Part shown: in pieces, positions 1 to 9,926 of the stretch | How the letters are laid out: each line of letters begins with the position of its first letter | Position numbering within the stretch: the stretch's first letter is position 1 | From: Burkholderiales bacterium | GTDB taxonomy: Bacteria; Pseudomonadota; Gammaproteobacteria; Burkholderiales; Burkholderiaceae_C | Assembly: GCA_016213265.1 (NCBI GenBank) | Contig: JACRBA010000180.1 | Span: 1-59,384, forward strand | DNA: 59,384 nucleotides | Direction: 5' to 3' | Notes under the pieces: generated by a model | Database searches by the model: none | What the model saw: the letters and a program-made list of their open reading frames with translations, nothing else | What the model was told of the DNA's origin: nothing | Made by a program: the position numbers and the translations under genes

Positions 1-119
1 ACCACCGCGCCGCCCAGCTCGGCCTCGCGCACGGCGCGCAGCAGCACCGCGTCCCAGCCCGGCCCGGCGGGCCAGCCGGCGCCGGCCGGCTGGGGTGTGA
101 CCTCGAGGCGTTCTGTCAT
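1..119 (-). CDS. Partial gene of unknown function (N-terminus only)
   Basis: An ATG at 119-117 opens a minus-strand frame beginning MTERLEVTPQ that stays open for 39 codons to the left edge, so only the N-terminus is present. The visible residues are Pro-, Ala- and Gly-rich and then turn helix-like (DAVLLRAVREAELGG). I recognise no family. It is divergent from the acyl-CoA ligase gene at 243, and the 123-bp spacer holds FNR-type sites that could serve either direction. The frame could be a chance opening in GC-rich DNA. Confidence 0.45.
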   Translation of the reverse strand, partial: MTERLEVTPQPAGAGWPAGPGWDAVLLRAVREAELGGAV

Positions 120-162
120 GGCGGGCCAGTATCGTGCAGCGGTGGGCGCAGGCGCCCGGGTC

Positions 163-209
163 TTGATCTTGATCATGCGCAAGCAGGCCGCCCCCGCCCC
201 GGTTAGTCT
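163..209 (+). promoter_or_regulatory. FNR-type promoter of the acyl-CoA ligase gene
   Basis: Two overlapping FNR-like sites are visible: TTGATCTTGATCAT at 163-176 (9 of 10 consensus positions of TTGAT-N4-ATCAA) and TTGATCATGCGCAA at 169-182. A -10-like TAGTCT lies at 204-209. The centre of the second site (175.5) is 28.5 bp upstream of the hexamer, the same spacing as at three other promoters in this window and about right for a class II FNR site near -41.5. Which site is bound is inference. Confidence 0.6.
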
Positions 210-242
210 GCGGTTTCCCGCAGCCCTCCCGCCCCGTCGCCC

Positions 243-2930
243 ATGACCGTTCGCCATCTGGACCAGCTGCTGCAACCCACGAGCGTCGCCGTCATCGGTG
301 CGTCCGACCGCCCGGCCAGCGTGGGCGCCACCGTCTGGCGCAACCTGCGTGCCGGCCGGTTCACGGGGCCGGTGATGGCGGTGAACCCGCGCCTGCGCCG
401 GCTCGACGGCGAGCCCGTGGTGGCCAGCGTGGCCGCCCTGCCCCTGGTGCCCGACCTGGCGGTCATCTGCACGCCGCCGGCCACCGTGGCCAAGCTCATC
501 GCCGAGCTGGGGCGGCGCGGCACGCGCGCGGCCATCGTCATGACCGCCGGGCTCGACGGCGCCACACGACAGGCCATGCTCGACGCCGCGCGCCCGCACC
601 TGCTGCGTGTGCTGGGGCCCAACTGCCTGGGCCTGCTGTCGCCCCACCTGGGCCTGAACGCCAGCTTCTCGCACGCCCACGCGCTGCCGGGCGACGTGGC
701 CTTCGTGTCGCAGTCCGGTGCGCTGGTCACGGCGGTGCTCGACTGGGCGCGTGCCCGGCACATCGGCTTCTCGCACATGGTGTCGCTGGGCGAGCGGGCC
801 GACGTCGACTTCGGCGACCTGCTCGACTACCTGGGCAGCGATCCGCACACCCGTTCCATCCTGCTGTACATCGAGAGCATCGAGTCGCCGCGCAAGTTCA
901 TGTCGGCGGCGCGGGCGGCCGCCCGCAACAAGCCGGTCATCGTGGTCAAGGCCGGGCGCGGTGCGCGGGGCGCGGCGGCCGCGGCCTCGCACACGGGCGC
1001 GCTGGCGGGCTCTGACCTGGTGTTCGACGCCGCCATCCGCCGCGCCGGCATGCTGCGCGTGGACACCCTGCAGGACCTGTTCATGGCGGCGCAGACCCTG
1101 GCCCGTTTCCGCGGCGACGGGCTTCAGCCCGACGCCGGCCTGACCATCATGACCAACGGCGGCGGCGCCGGTGTGATGGCCGCCGACGCGGCCGAGCTGG
1201 CCGGCATCCCCTTGCGCGAGATGACGCCCGCGCTGCGCACGCAGCTGGACGCCGTGCTGCCGGCCACCTGGTCGCGCGCCAACCCCATCGACATCATCGG
1301 CGACGCCCCCGCCGAGCGCTACACGGCCACGCTGGAGGCGCTGTTCACCGACCCCGACACCGGTGCCGTGCTCTTCGCGCACGCGCCCACCGCCATCGTG
1401 CGCAGCGACGAGATCGCGCGGGCCTGTGCGCCGCTGGTGCGCCAGCACGCCGGGCGGGTGCTGGCCTGCTGGCTGGGCGACGGCGCGGTGGCCGACGCGC
1501 GCCATGTGTTCGAGGAGGCCGGCGTGGCCGACTACGCCACGCCGGAGGAGGCCGTGCGCGCCTTCGGCATGCTGCGCACCTACCGCGCCAACCAGGCCCA
1601 GCTGCGCCAGGTGCCCACCGCCAGCGAGCACGCGCCGCCCGACACCGCCGCCGCGCGCGCCACCCTCGCCGCCGCGCGCGCCGCGGGCCGCGAGATGCTC
1701 GACGAGGTGCAGGCCAAGGCGGTGCTCGGCGCCTACGGCATCCCCACCGTGCCCACCCGTGCCGTGCCGGCCGACCCGGACCGGGCGGCCGAGGCCGCCG
1801 ACGCGCTGGGCTACCCGGTGGCGCTGAAGATCCTGTCGCCCGACATCTCGCACAAGTCCGATGCCGGCGGTGTGGTGTTGCGGCTGAGCGATGCGGCCGC
1901 CGTGCGCGAGGCCGCGTCCACCATGCTGCAGCGGCTGGCCACGGCGCTCCCACGGGCCCGGCTCGCCGGCTTCTCGGTGCAGCCCATGGCGCAGCGGCCC
2001 ATGGCGGTGGAGCTCATCGTCGGCGCCTCGGTGGACCCGCTGTTCGGCCCGGTCATCCTCTTCGGCCAGGGCGGCACAGCGGTGGAGGTGCTGGCCGACC
2101 GCGCCATCGGCCTGCCGCCGCTCAACCGCGTGCTGGCCGGCGAGCTGATCGACCGCACCCGCGTCGCCCGCCTGCTGGCCGGCTACCGCGACCACCCGCC
2201 GGCCCGGCGCGAGGCCATCGCCGATGTGCTCACCGCCGTGTCGCAGATGCTGGCTGACCTGCCCGAGCTGGCCGAGCTGGACATCAACCCGCTGTGGGCG
2301 GACCACGAGGGCGTGCTGGCGCTCGATGCACGCATCCGCCTGACGCGGCCGGGCGAGCGCGGCGCCGGTGCAGGCGCCTTCTCGATCGCACCCTACCCGG
2401 CCGAGCTGGCCACCACCCTCGACTGGCACGGGCAGGCGCTGCGGGTGCGCCCCATCCGGCCCGAGGACGAGCCCCAGCACCGCGCATTCATCACCGCCCT
2501 CGACCCGGAGGACCTGCGCCTGCGCTTCTTCCAGTCGCGCCGCGAGCTGCCCGCCAGCGAGATGGCCCGCCTGACGCAGATCGACTACGAGCGCGAGATG
2601 GCCTTCATCGCCGAGCGGCCGGGGCCCGACGGGGCCTGGGACACGCTGGGCGTGGCGCGCGCCGTGGCCGACCCCGACAACCTGGAGGCGGAGTTCGCCG
2701 TCATCGTGCGCAGCGACCTCAAGCACCAGGGCCTGGGCCGGCTGCTGATGGACACCCTGGCGGCCTACCAGCGCCGGCGCGGCACGCAGCGCCTGGTCGG
2801 TTATGTGCTGAGCGAGAACGCCGCCATGCGCCAGCTCTGCGACGACCTGGGCTTCGAGGTGAGCGAGTCGGGCGACGAACCGGGCGTCGTGCGCTATGTC
2901 ATGCCGCTGTCACGACCGGCGGGGACTTGA
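243..2930 (+). CDS. ADP-forming acyl-CoA ligase fused to GNAT acetyltransferase (Pat/PatZ architecture)
   Basis: The 895-residue protein has an N-terminal CoA-binding Rossmann domain (VAVIGASDRP near residue 16), succinyl-CoA-ligase-like domains, an ATP-grasp region (about 480-700) and a C-terminal GNAT domain (about 730-890, acetyl-CoA loop HQGLGRLL). This is the layout of protein acetyltransferases such as E. coli PatZ and of ADP-forming acetate-CoA ligases. His250 in SHTGALAG sits where the phosphohistidine of ADP-forming ligases lies, so ligase activity that yields ATP remains possible. The ATG at 243 follows an FNR-type promoter. Likely roles are acyl-CoA/ATP interconversion, lysine acetylation of metabolic enzymes, or both; the sequence does not decide. 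Confidence 0.9.
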   Translation: MTVRHLDQLLQPTSVAVIGASDRPASVGATVWRNLRAGRFTGPVMAVNPRLRRLDGEPVVASVAALPLVPDLAVICTPPATVAKLIAELGRRGTRAAIVMTAGLDGATRQAMLDAARPHLLRVLGPNCLGLLSPHLGLNASFSHAHALPGDVAFVSQSGALVTAVLDWARARHIGFSHMVSLGERADVDFGDLLDYLGSDPHTRSILLYIESIESPRKFMSAARAAARNKPVIVVKAGRGARGAAAAASHTGALAGSDLVFDAAIRRAGMLRVDTLQDLFMAAQTLARFRGDGLQPDAGLTIMTNGGGAGVMAADAAELAGIPLREMTPALRTQLDAVLPATWSRANPIDIIGDAPAERYTATLEALFTDPDTGAVLFAHAPTAIVRSDEIARACAPLVRQHAGRVLACWLGDGAVADARHVFEEAGVADYATPEEAVRAFGMLRTYRANQAQLRQVPTASEHAPPDTAAARATLAAARAAGREMLDEVQAKAVLGAYGIPTVPTRAVPADPDRAAEAADALGYPVALKILSPDISHKSDAGGVVLRLSDAAAVREAASTMLQRLATALPRARLAGFSVQPMAQRPMAVELIVGASVDPLFGPVILFGQGGTAVEVLADRAIGLPPLNRVLAGELIDRTRVARLLAGYRDHPPARREAIADVLTAVSQMLADLPELAELDINPLWADHEGVLALDARIRLTRPGERGAGAGAFSIAPYPAELATTLDWHGQALRVRPIRPEDEPQHRAFITALDPEDLRLRFFQSRRELPASEMARLTQIDYEREMAFIAERPGPDGAWDTLGVARAVADPDNLEAEFAVIVRSDLKHQGLGRLLMDTLAAYQRRRGTQRLVGYVLSENAAMRQLCDDLGFEVSESGDEPGVVRYVMPLSRPAGT

Positions 2931-2967
2931 GCACCGTCAAGACACCGCACCGGATCGCGCCTAGGAT
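2927..2967 (+). promoter_or_regulatory. FNR-type promoter of the yqjDEK-ABC operon
   Basis: TTGAGCACCGTCAA at 2927-2940 overlaps the stop codon of the preceding gene. A -10-like TAGGAT lies at 2962-2967, exactly 28.5 bp from the box centre, and the yqjD-like start is at 3005. The half sites TTGAG/GTCAA keep the TTGA-N6-TCAA core of FNR/CRP-family sites. Function is inferred from the shared layout. Confidence 0.55.
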
Positions 2968-3004
2968 GGGGAATCCTCCCCACCCTTCCTGACGGAGATC
3001 GCCC

Positions 3005-3313
3005 ATGGACATGTCCCACGACAAGTCGGCCCTGGCGCAGAGCCTGCGCCGCATGATCGACGAGGCCGACGAGCTGCTCAAGAGCGCGGCCGAGACCGGC
3101 GACGAAGCCTACGAGGCGGTGCGTGACCAGTTCGCCCACCAGGTCAAGCAGATGCGCGACCAGCTCGACGACCTGGAGCAGGCCGCCGTCTACCGCGCCC
3201 GCCGCGCCGCCCGCGCCACCGACCTGGCCGTGCGCGAGCACCCGTACGGCGCGATGGGCATCGCCGCGGCGGTGGGCCTGCTGATCGGCTTCCTGGCGGC
3301 TTCGCGCCGGTGA
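3005..3313 (+). CDS. DUF883/ElaB-YqjD family membrane-anchored protein
   Basis: The 102-residue protein has an amphipathic helical body rich in Asp, Glu, Arg and Gln (about 1-75) and one C-terminal membrane helix (about 80-98, MGIAAAVGLLIGFLAAS). This is the form of the YqjD/ElaB family, inner-membrane proteins reported to associate with ribosomes in stationary phase. The ATG at 3005 has a GGAG-like ribosome site 8-10 bases upstream; an in-frame ATG two codons later is possible. It heads a run of overlapping genes and lies under an FNR-type promoter, which suggests induction on entry to stationary or low-oxygen conditions (inference). Confidence 0.88.
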   Translation: MDMSHDKSALAQSLRRMIDEADELLKSAAETGDEAYEAVRDQFAHQVKQMRDQLDDLEQAAVYRARRAARATDLAVREHPYGAMGIAAAVGLLIGFLAASRR

Positions 3314-3741
3314 GCGCCCCGGGCATGGATGACGCCGGCCGGCCCCGCGAGGCCGCCGCGCCCGGCCTGTTCGACGGCCTGCGCGAGGCGGCCCAGCTGG
3401 TCGTGGCCGATGTGATCGACATCGGGCGCACGCGCCTGGAGCTGGCCACGCTCGAGCTCGAGCAGGAGCGTCTGCGCCTGGCCCGGCTGTGGATGGGCGC
3501 GGCGGTCACGCTGTTCCTGCTGTTCGTGGGCGTGGTGCTGGCGGCCGCGTGGATCGTGCTGCTGTGCCCGCCCGCCTGGCAGGCCACCGCGCTGGGCGGC
3601 CTGACCGCCGTCTTCCTGGGCGCCGCGGCGCTCGCGGCCTGGCGCTGGAAGGCCGATGCCGAGCGCCGGCCGCCGCTGCTGCACGGCACCCTGGCCGAGT
3701 TGCGCGAGGACGAGAAGGCCCTGCGCGGCGAGACGGCATGA
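3310..3741 (+). CDS. YqjE-like phage-holin-superfamily membrane protein
   Basis: The 143-residue protein starts at a GTG that overlaps the upstream stop codon (GTGA), so it is translationally coupled to the yqjD-like gene. It has two hydrophobic hairpin helices (about 60-85 and 90-112) after an acidic helical N-terminus. The family is named after phage holins, but this chromosomal form always travels with yqjD and there is no phage gene nearby. It is an inner-membrane protein of unknown biochemical role. Confidence 0.85.
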   Translation: MSAPGMDDAGRPREAAAPGLFDGLREAAQLVVADVIDIGRTRLELATLELEQERLRLARLWMGAAVTLFLLFVGVVLAAAWIVLLCPPAWQATALGGLTAVFLGAAALAAWRWKADAERRPPLLHGTLAELREDEKALRGETA

Positions 3742-4015
3742 ACGCTCGCACTTGCCCCGGCCACGCCGACACGGCCGACACGCTGGAGCAACGGCGTCAG
3801 GTGCTGCTGGCGCGCGGCGCCGCCCAGCGCCTGCGCCTGGGCCGCCATGTGCGGCGCCTGCAGCGGCAGGCCTCCCCCCGCGCCCTGGCGGCCCGGGCCC
3901 TGCGACGCGTGGCCACCCCGCGCACCCTGGCCGGGTGGGGCCGCTGGGCCCTGGTGGCGTGGAAGGCCTGGCGCGTCTGGCAAGGCTGGCGCCGGCCCCG
4001 CCCCGGCCGGCGCGC

Positions 4016-4019
<4 letters not shown>
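3738..4019 (+). CDS. YqjK-like small basic protein
   Basis: The 93-residue protein is very arginine- and alanine-rich (pI clearly basic), with a C-terminal aromatic/hydrophobic stretch around [15 protein letters not shown]. The ATG at 3738 overlaps the stop of the YqjE-like gene (ATGA), and its own stop overlaps the next start in the same way. Position, size and composition match YqjK, the third gene of yqjDEK sets; sequence identity is weak, so the call rests mainly on order. Function unknown. Confidence 0.7.
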
Positions 4020-4729
<710 letters not shown>

Positions 4730-4760
4730 GCGCCACGGCACCCAGGGCGGCACCGCAGCC

Positions 4761-7130
4761 ATGAAGGCGCTCGACCGCAAGCTGTTGCGCGACCTGCGCC
4801 TGCTGTGGAGCCAGGCGCTCACCATCGCGCTGGTGGTGGCCAGCGGCGTGGGCGGCTTCCTCACCAGCCTGTCCGCGGTGGATTCGCTGGCATTGGCGCG
4901 CGACCGCTTCTACGCCACCGACCGCTTCGCCGACGTGTTCGCCAGCGTGCGCCGCGCGCCGCTGGCGGCTGCCGAGGCGCTGCGCCAGGAGCCCGGCGTG
5001 GCCGACGTGCAGACGACCGTGGAAGAGCTGGTGCGGGTGAGCCTGCCCGGCGTGGACGACCCCATCATCGGCCAGCTGATCGGCCTGGACGCGCGGGCCC
5101 CGCAGCGCATGAACCGCGTGCGCCTGGCCGCCGGCCGTTGGCCCGATCTGGGCCGCGCCGGCACCGGCCCGGTGGAGGTGCTGGTGTCCGAAGGTTTCGC
5201 CCAGACCCGCGGGCTGGCGCCCGGCAGCCGGCTGAGCGCGCTGGTCAACGGCCGCCAGCGCGAGCTCGTGGTCACCGGCACCGCCCTGTCGCCCGAGTTC
5301 GTCTTCGCCGGGCTGTGGGGCATGCCGGACACACGCGGCTTCGGCGTGTTCTGGATGGACCAGGCGGTGCTGGCCGCCGCGTACGACATGGACGGCGCGT
5401 TCAACCGCATCGCCGTGAAGCTGGCCCCGGGCGCGTCGGAACAGGCCGTGGTGGACGCCCTCACCCGCCGCCTGGGCCCCTACGGCGGCCGCGAGGCGCA
5501 TGGCCGCGCCGACCAGACCTCGCACGCCATGCTCGACAACGAGATCAAGGAGCAGCGGGTGCTGGGCACGGTGCTGCCCGCGATCTTCCTCGGCGTGGCG
5601 GCCTTCCTGCTCAACGTGGTGGTGTCGCGCCTGGTCGCCACGCAACGCGAGCAAATCGCCGCGCTCAAGGCGCTGGGCTACCCCAACCTCGCCATCGGCG
5701 CCCACTACCTCAAGCTGGTGCTGGTCATCGTGGGGATGGGGCTGGTGCTGGGTGTCGTCGCAGGCGACCGGCTGGGCACCTTGTTCACCGGCCTGTACGC
5801 CGAGTTCTTCCACTTCCCCAGCTTCGAGCACCGCATCGCGCCGGGTCTGCTGCTGGTGAGCGCGGGGCTGACGCTCGTCACCGCGGTGGGCGGCACCTTC
5901 AACGCCATCGCCGCCACGGTGCGCCTGCCGCCGGCCGAGGCGATGCGCCCGCCGTCGCCCGGGCGCTACCGCCGCACGCTGCTGGAGCGGCTGGGCATCC
6001 AACGCATCGGCCCGGCCGCGCGCATGGTGCTGCGCAACATGGAGCGCCGGCCGCTGCGCACGGCGCTGTCCATCGCGGGCGTGGCGGCCGCCGTGGCCAT
6101 CGTGATCATGGGCAACTTCTTCCGCGATGCCATCGAGGTGGTCGTGGACACGCAGCTCAAGGTGGCCCTGCGCGCCGACGTGACGGTGTGGACGACCGAT
6201 GCGGTGGACGAGCCGCGCACGCGCCTGGCGCTGGCCCGCCTGCCCGGCGTGCGGCAGGTGGAAAGCAACCGCTACGTGCCGGTGACGCTGCGCCACGGGC
6301 ACCTGAGCGAGCGCACGATCCTGCGCGGCTACCCCGGCCGACCTGCGCTCGGCCGGCTGATCGACGTGGACCAGCACGAGACGGTGATCGAAGGCCGCGG
6401 CCTGCTGCTCACCGACCGGCTGGCGCGCCAGCTGGGCCTGCAGCCCGGCGACCCGGTGCAGGTGGAAGTGATGGAGGGGCGTGCACGCACCCTCACGCTG
6501 CCGCTGGGCGGCACCATCCCCGAGATGATGGGCCTGAACGCCTACCTGGACCGCGACGTGCTCAACCGCGTGCTGGGCGAGGGCGACCTGGCCACGGGCT
6601 TCCTGCTCTCGGTGGAGCCGGGCCGCGAGCCCGAGGTGCTGCGGGCCACCCAGGCGCTGCCGCGCGTGGCCGGTGCGTGGAGCAAGGCCACCATGCTGCG
6701 CAACATGGAGGAGATCAGCGCCCGCAACATCCGCATCATGAGCACCGTGCTCACCACCTTCGCGGTGATCATCGCGGTGGGCGTGGTCTACAACAACGCA
6801 CGCATCGCCCTGGCCGAGCGCGCCTGGGAGCTGGCGAGCCTGCGCGTGCTGGGCTTCACGCGCGCCGAGGTGTCCGGCCTGCTGCTGGGCGAGCTGGCGC
6901 TGGTGATCGCCGTGGCGCTGCCGCTGGGCATGGCGCTGGGCACGGCGCTCACCCATGGCGTGGTGGCGATGCTGGCGTCGGACCAGTTCCAGTTTCCCGT
7001 GGTGATCCGCGCGCGCACGCACGCCTGGGCGGCGCTGGCCATCCTGGTGGCGGGCACGGCCAGTGCATTGGTCGTGCGGCGGCGCATCGACCGGCTGGAC
7101 ATGGTGGCGGCGCTGAAGACACGCGACTGA
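4761..7130 (+). CDS. FtsX-type ABC permease (two FtsX domains)
   Basis: The 789-residue permease has about eight membrane helices: one near residue 20, three around 270, 318 and 363 (first FtsX domain), one near 433, then three around 659, 707 and 753 (second FtsX domain). Large extracytoplasmic MacB-like domains lie between them. This duplicated form works with a LolD/MacB-class ATPase, here the immediately upstream gene. A transport substrate cannot be read from sequence; relatives extrude lipids, peptides or drugs, or act as mechanotransmitters. Confidence 0.92.
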   Translation: MKALDRKLLRDLRLLWSQALTIALVVASGVGGFLTSLSAVDSLALARDRFYATDRFADVFASVRRAPLAAAEALRQEPGVADVQTTVEELVRVSLPGVDDPIIGQLIGLDARAPQRMNRVRLAAGRWPDLGRAGTGPVEVLVSEGFAQTRGLAPGSRLSALVNGRQRELVVTGTALSPEFVFAGLWGMPDTRGFGVFWMDQAVLAAAYDMDGAFNRIAVKLAPGASEQAVVDALTRRLGPYGGREAHGRADQTSHAMLDNEIKEQRVLGTVLPAIFLGVAAFLLNVVVSRLVATQREQIAALKALGYPNLAIGAHYLKLVLVIVGMGLVLGVVAGDRLGTLFTGLYAEFFHFPSFEHRIAPGLLLVSAGLTLVTAVGGTFNAIAATVRLPPAEAMRPPSPGRYRRTLLERLGIQRIGPAARMVLRNMERRPLRTALSIAGVAAAVAIVIMGNFFRDAIEVVVDTQLKVALRADVTVWTTDAVDEPRTRLALARLPGVRQVESNRYVPVTLRHGHLSERTILRGYPGRPALGRLIDVDQHETVIEGRGLLLTDRLARQLGLQPGDPVQVEVMEGRARTLTLPLGGTIPEMMGLNAYLDRDVLNRVLGEGDLATGFLLSVEPGREPEVLRATQALPRVAGAWSKATMLRNMEEISARNIRIMSTVLTTFAVIIAVGVVYNNARIALAERAWELASLRVLGFTRAEVSGLLLGELALVIAVALPLGMALGTALTHGVVAMLASDQFQFPVVIRARTHAWAALAILVAGTASALVVRRRIDRLDMVAALKTRD

Positions 7131-7179
7131 CCGCCCCGCCACGGACAACGACAACCCGCGAACCGAAAGACACCCAACG

Positions 7180-8388
7180 ATGAAGCAGAAGACGGTGTGG
7201 ATGCTGGCCGGCGGCCTGGCCGGCGCCGTGGCGCTGATGGCCTGGGCCTTCGCGCCGCGGCCGCCGGAGGTGGAGGTGGCCACGGTGGCGGCGGGCCGCT
7301 TCGAGGCCACCATCGAGGAAGACGCGCGCACACGGCTGCGCGACCGCTACCTGGTGTCCGCCCCGCTGGCCGGGCAGCTCGCCCGCATCACGCTGCGCGA
7401 CGGCGACCCGGTCGCCGCCGGCGCCGTGCTGGCCACCCTGCAGCCGGTGCTGCCCGGCCTGCTCGACGAGCGCACGCTGGCCGAGCAGCGTGCACGCGTG
7501 GACGCTGCGCTGGCCCAGGTGCAGCGGGCCACCGCGCGGGTGGCCGCCACGCGCGCGAGCGCCGAGCAGGCCGCGGCCGACCTGCGGCGCACCGAGCAGC
7601 TGGCGCGCGAGGGCTTCGTCTCGCCCACGCGGCTGGACACCGAACGCCTGGCGCTGCAGGTGGCGCAGAAGGAGCAGGATGCCGCCGTGGCCGACCGCCG
7701 CGCTGCCGAGCAGGGGGTGGTGCAGGCCCGCGCCGCGCTCGCGGCCGTGCAGGCCGGGCCCGCCGGTGCCCGCGCCTTCCCCGTGCGCGCGCCCATCGAA
7801 GGCCGGGTGCTGCGCGTGCTGCAGGCCAGCGAGGGCACGGTGGCCACCGGCACGCCGCTGGTCGAGCTGGGCGACACGCGGCGGCTGGAGGTGGTGGCCG
7901 AGTTGCTGACCACCGACGCCCTGCGTGCCGCGCCGGGCAGCCCCGTGCGCATCGAGCGCTGGGGCGGCCCCGGCACGCTCGAAGGCCGCGTGCGGCTGGT
8001 GGAGCCGGCCGCCTTCACCAAGGTGTCCGCCCTGGGCGTGGAGGAGCAGCGTGTCGAGGTGCTGATCGACATCACCAGCCCGGCCGAGCGCTGGGCCGCG
8101 CTGGGCGATGGCTACCGGGTCGGCGTGCAGGTGCTGGTGGAGGCGGCCGATGGCGTGCTCAAGGTGCCGGCGGCCGCGCTGTTCCCCGTGCCGGGCGGGG
8201 CCGCGGGCGCCATGGCGGTGTTCGTGGTGCGTGAAGGCCGGGCCGTGCAGCAGCCGGTGCAGCTGGGTGGCCGCCACGGCGCCGACGCGTGGGTGCGCGA
8301 GGGCCTGCGCGCGGGTGAGCAGGTGGTCATCTACCCCGGCGCCGCCGTGCGCGACGGCGTGCGGGTGAAGCTGCGCCCGGCCGCCTGA
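7180..8388 (+). CDS. HlyD/RND-type periplasmic adaptor
   Basis: The 402-residue membrane fusion protein has an N-terminal anchor (about 7-25), a split lipoyl/barrel-sandwich domain (VSAPLAGQLARI near 60 and FPVRAPIEGRVLRV near 200), a long alanine/glutamate-rich coiled-coil hairpin (about 100-190) and beta-barrel domains. It starts 49 bases after the permease stop, so ATPase, permease and adaptor form a tripartite-type exporter. No outer-membrane channel gene follows, so it would need a TolC-like partner encoded elsewhere or work only across the inner membrane and periplasm. Confidence 0.9.
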   Translation: MKQKTVWMLAGGLAGAVALMAWAFAPRPPEVEVATVAAGRFEATIEEDARTRLRDRYLVSAPLAGQLARITLRDGDPVAAGAVLATLQPVLPGLLDERTLAEQRARVDAALAQVQRATARVAATRASAEQAAADLRRTEQLAREGFVSPTRLDTERLALQVAQKEQDAAVADRRAAEQGVVQARAALAAVQAGPAGARAFPVRAPIEGRVLRVLQASEGTVATGTPLVELGDTRRLEVVAELLTTDALRAAPGSPVRIERWGGPGTLEGRVRLVEPAAFTKVSALGVEEQRVEVLIDITSPAERWAALGDGYRVGVQVLVEAADGVLKVPAAALFPVPGGAAGAMAVFVVREGRAVQQPVQLGGRHGADAWVREGLRAGEQVVIYPGAAVRDGVRVKLRPAA

Positions 8389-8416
8389 CTGCCCCCGACC
8401 ACGATGGAGTGACAAC

Positions 8417-9457
8417 ATGCCCCACACCATGCAGGTGATGGCGCTGCACGCGCCGGGTGAGCCGCTGCGGCCCGCGCAGCGCCCCGTGCCCACGCCGGGC
8501 CCCGGCGAGCTGCGCCTGCGGGTGTCGGCCTGTGCCGTGTGCCGCACCGACCTGCATGTGGTGGACGGCGACCTGGCGCTGCCACGCCTGCCCATCGTGC
8601 CGGGCCACGAGATCGTGGGCGTGGTGGAGGCGCTGGGCGCGGGCGTGGACCCGGCCTGGCTGGGCCGGCGCGCGGGCGTGCCCTGGCTGGGCCACACCTG
8701 CGGCCACTGCCGCGCCTGCCTGGGCGGGCGCGAGAACCTGTGCGAGGCCCCCGTGTTCACCGGCCTGGGTCGCGACGGTGGCTTCGCCACCCACGTGCTG
8801 GCCGAGGCCGACTTCTGCATCGCCCTGGACGAGCCGGCAGCGCTCGCGCTGGACGACCTGCACGCCGCGCCGCTGCTGTGCGCCGGCCTCATCGGCTGGC
8901 GCACGCTGCGCATGGCGGGCGACCCGGTCACCGAGGCCGCCACGGTGGGGCTCTACGGCTTCGGCGCCGCGGCGCACCTGGTGGCGCAGGTGGCGCGCCA
9001 CCGCGGCCAGCGTGTGCTGGCCTTCACCCGCCCCGGCGACACCGCCGCGCAGGCCCATGCCCGCTCGCTCGGCGCGGTGTGGGCGGGCGGGTCGGACGAG
9101 GCGGCCCCCGAGCCCCTGGACGCCGCGTTGATCTTCGCCCCCGTGGGTGCGCTGGTGCCCACCGCGCTGGCGGCCGTGCGCCCGGGCGGCCGGGTGGTCT
9201 GCGGCGGCATCCACATGAGCGACATCCCGGCCTTCGCCTACCGCCTGCTGTGGCAGGAGCGCCAGCTGTTGTCGGTGGCCAACCTCACCCGCGCCGACGC
9301 GACCGAGTTCCTCGCGATCGTGCGCGACATGGCGCACACCACCCCGCTGCGGGTGGACGTGACGCCCTACCCGCTGGCGCGCGCCAATGACGCCCTGGCG
9401 GATCTGCGCGCCGGGCGTCTGCAGGGCGCCGCGGTGCTCGTGCCGGCCGGGGCTTGA
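8417..9457 (+). CDS. Zinc-dependent alcohol dehydrogenase, AdhA-like
   Basis: This 346-residue medium-chain dehydrogenase has catalytic zinc ligands Cys42 (CRTDLH) and His64-Glu65 (PGHEIVG), and the four structural-zinc cysteines at 95, 98, 101 and 109. A Rossmann NAD(P) fold follows (GLYGFGAAAH near 183), so the enzyme looks intact. It should interconvert alcohols and aldehydes in the cytoplasm. Its place at the end of an operon with an FNR-type promoter fits a fermentative, redox-balancing role, which is inference. Its stop codon lies inside the FNR-like box of the next gene. Confidence 0.92.
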   Translation: MPHTMQVMALHAPGEPLRPAQRPVPTPGPGELRLRVSACAVCRTDLHVVDGDLALPRLPIVPGHEIVGVVEALGAGVDPAWLGRRAGVPWLGHTCGHCRACLGGRENLCEAPVFTGLGRDGGFATHVLAEADFCIALDEPAALALDDLHAAPLLCAGLIGWRTLRMAGDPVTEAATVGLYGFGAAAHLVAQVARHRGQRVLAFTRPGDTAAQAHARSLGAVWAGGSDEAAPEPLDAALIFAPVGALVPTALAAVRPGGRVVCGGIHMSDIPAFAYRLLWQERQLLSVANLTRADATEFLAIVRDMAHTTPLRVDVTPYPLARANDALADLRAGRLQGAAVLVPAGA

Positions 9458-9494
9458 GCCGCGTCAAGCCGCCGCCGGGCCCGCGGCGAACAAT
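9454..9494 (+). promoter_or_regulatory. FNR-type promoter of the DksA-like gene
   Basis: TTGAGCCGCGTCAA at 9454-9467 spans the stop codon of the alcohol dehydrogenase gene. An AACAAT -10-like hexamer (4 of 6 consensus bases) lies at 9489-9494, with 28.5 bp from box centre to hexamer, as at the other sites. The identical 14-mer recurs at 49714-49727 beside bfd. Confidence 0.55.
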
Positions 9495-9562
9495 GGGTGC
9501 ACCGGCCCCGGGCAGCGACGCCCCGGCCACGCCCACGCCACCCATGAACCGAGGGAACCACC

Positions 9563-9916
9563 ATGCCCACCGCCGACCTGCCCACCGACCGCATCCGCCA
9601 GTGGATCGATGAGCGCGAGCGCCAGCTGCAGGCGCTGGTGGGCGGCGCGCAGCCACGCGAGAGTGCCGGGCCCGAGGTGACCGACCTGAAGGACGGCGCG
9701 GCCGACGAGGCCGAAGCCGAGGTCGACGACGCGGAGCTGGCGCTGCACCTGGCGGAGCTGCGCCAGATCGAGCGCGCCCGCGAGCGCCTGGCCGCGGGCG
9801 ACTACGGGCAGTGCAGCGACTGCGGCGAAGCCATCGCGCCGGCCCGCCTGCTCGCGCAGCCCACGGCCACGCGCTGCACCGCCTGCCAGTCGGCCGCCGA
9901 GCAGCACGCGCGCTGA
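9563..9916 (+). CDS. TraR/DksA-type C4 zinc-finger protein
   Basis: The 117-residue protein has a helical N-terminus and a C-terminal four-cysteine zinc finger (Cys84, Cys87, Cys105, Cys108; CSDCG and CTACQ). This is the form of short DksA paralogues, which enter the RNA polymerase secondary channel. The acidic tip residues of the coiled coil cannot be assigned with certainty (candidates around DAELAL). Preceded by an FNR-type promoter and convergent with the MgtC-like gene. Likely a transcription modulator under the island's conditions. Confidence 0.9.
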   Translation: MPTADLPTDRIRQWIDERERQLQALVGGAQPRESAGPEVTDLKDGAADEAEAEVDDAELALHLAELRQIERARERLAAGDYGQCSDCGEAIAPARLLAQPTATRCTACQSAAEQHAR

Positions 9917-9926
9917 GCGCGGCCGC

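Noticed and set aside
3310..3741. Phage holin as evidence of prophage
   Set aside because: The family name is historical; the gene is the yqjE member of a yqjDEK set, with no phage genes around.
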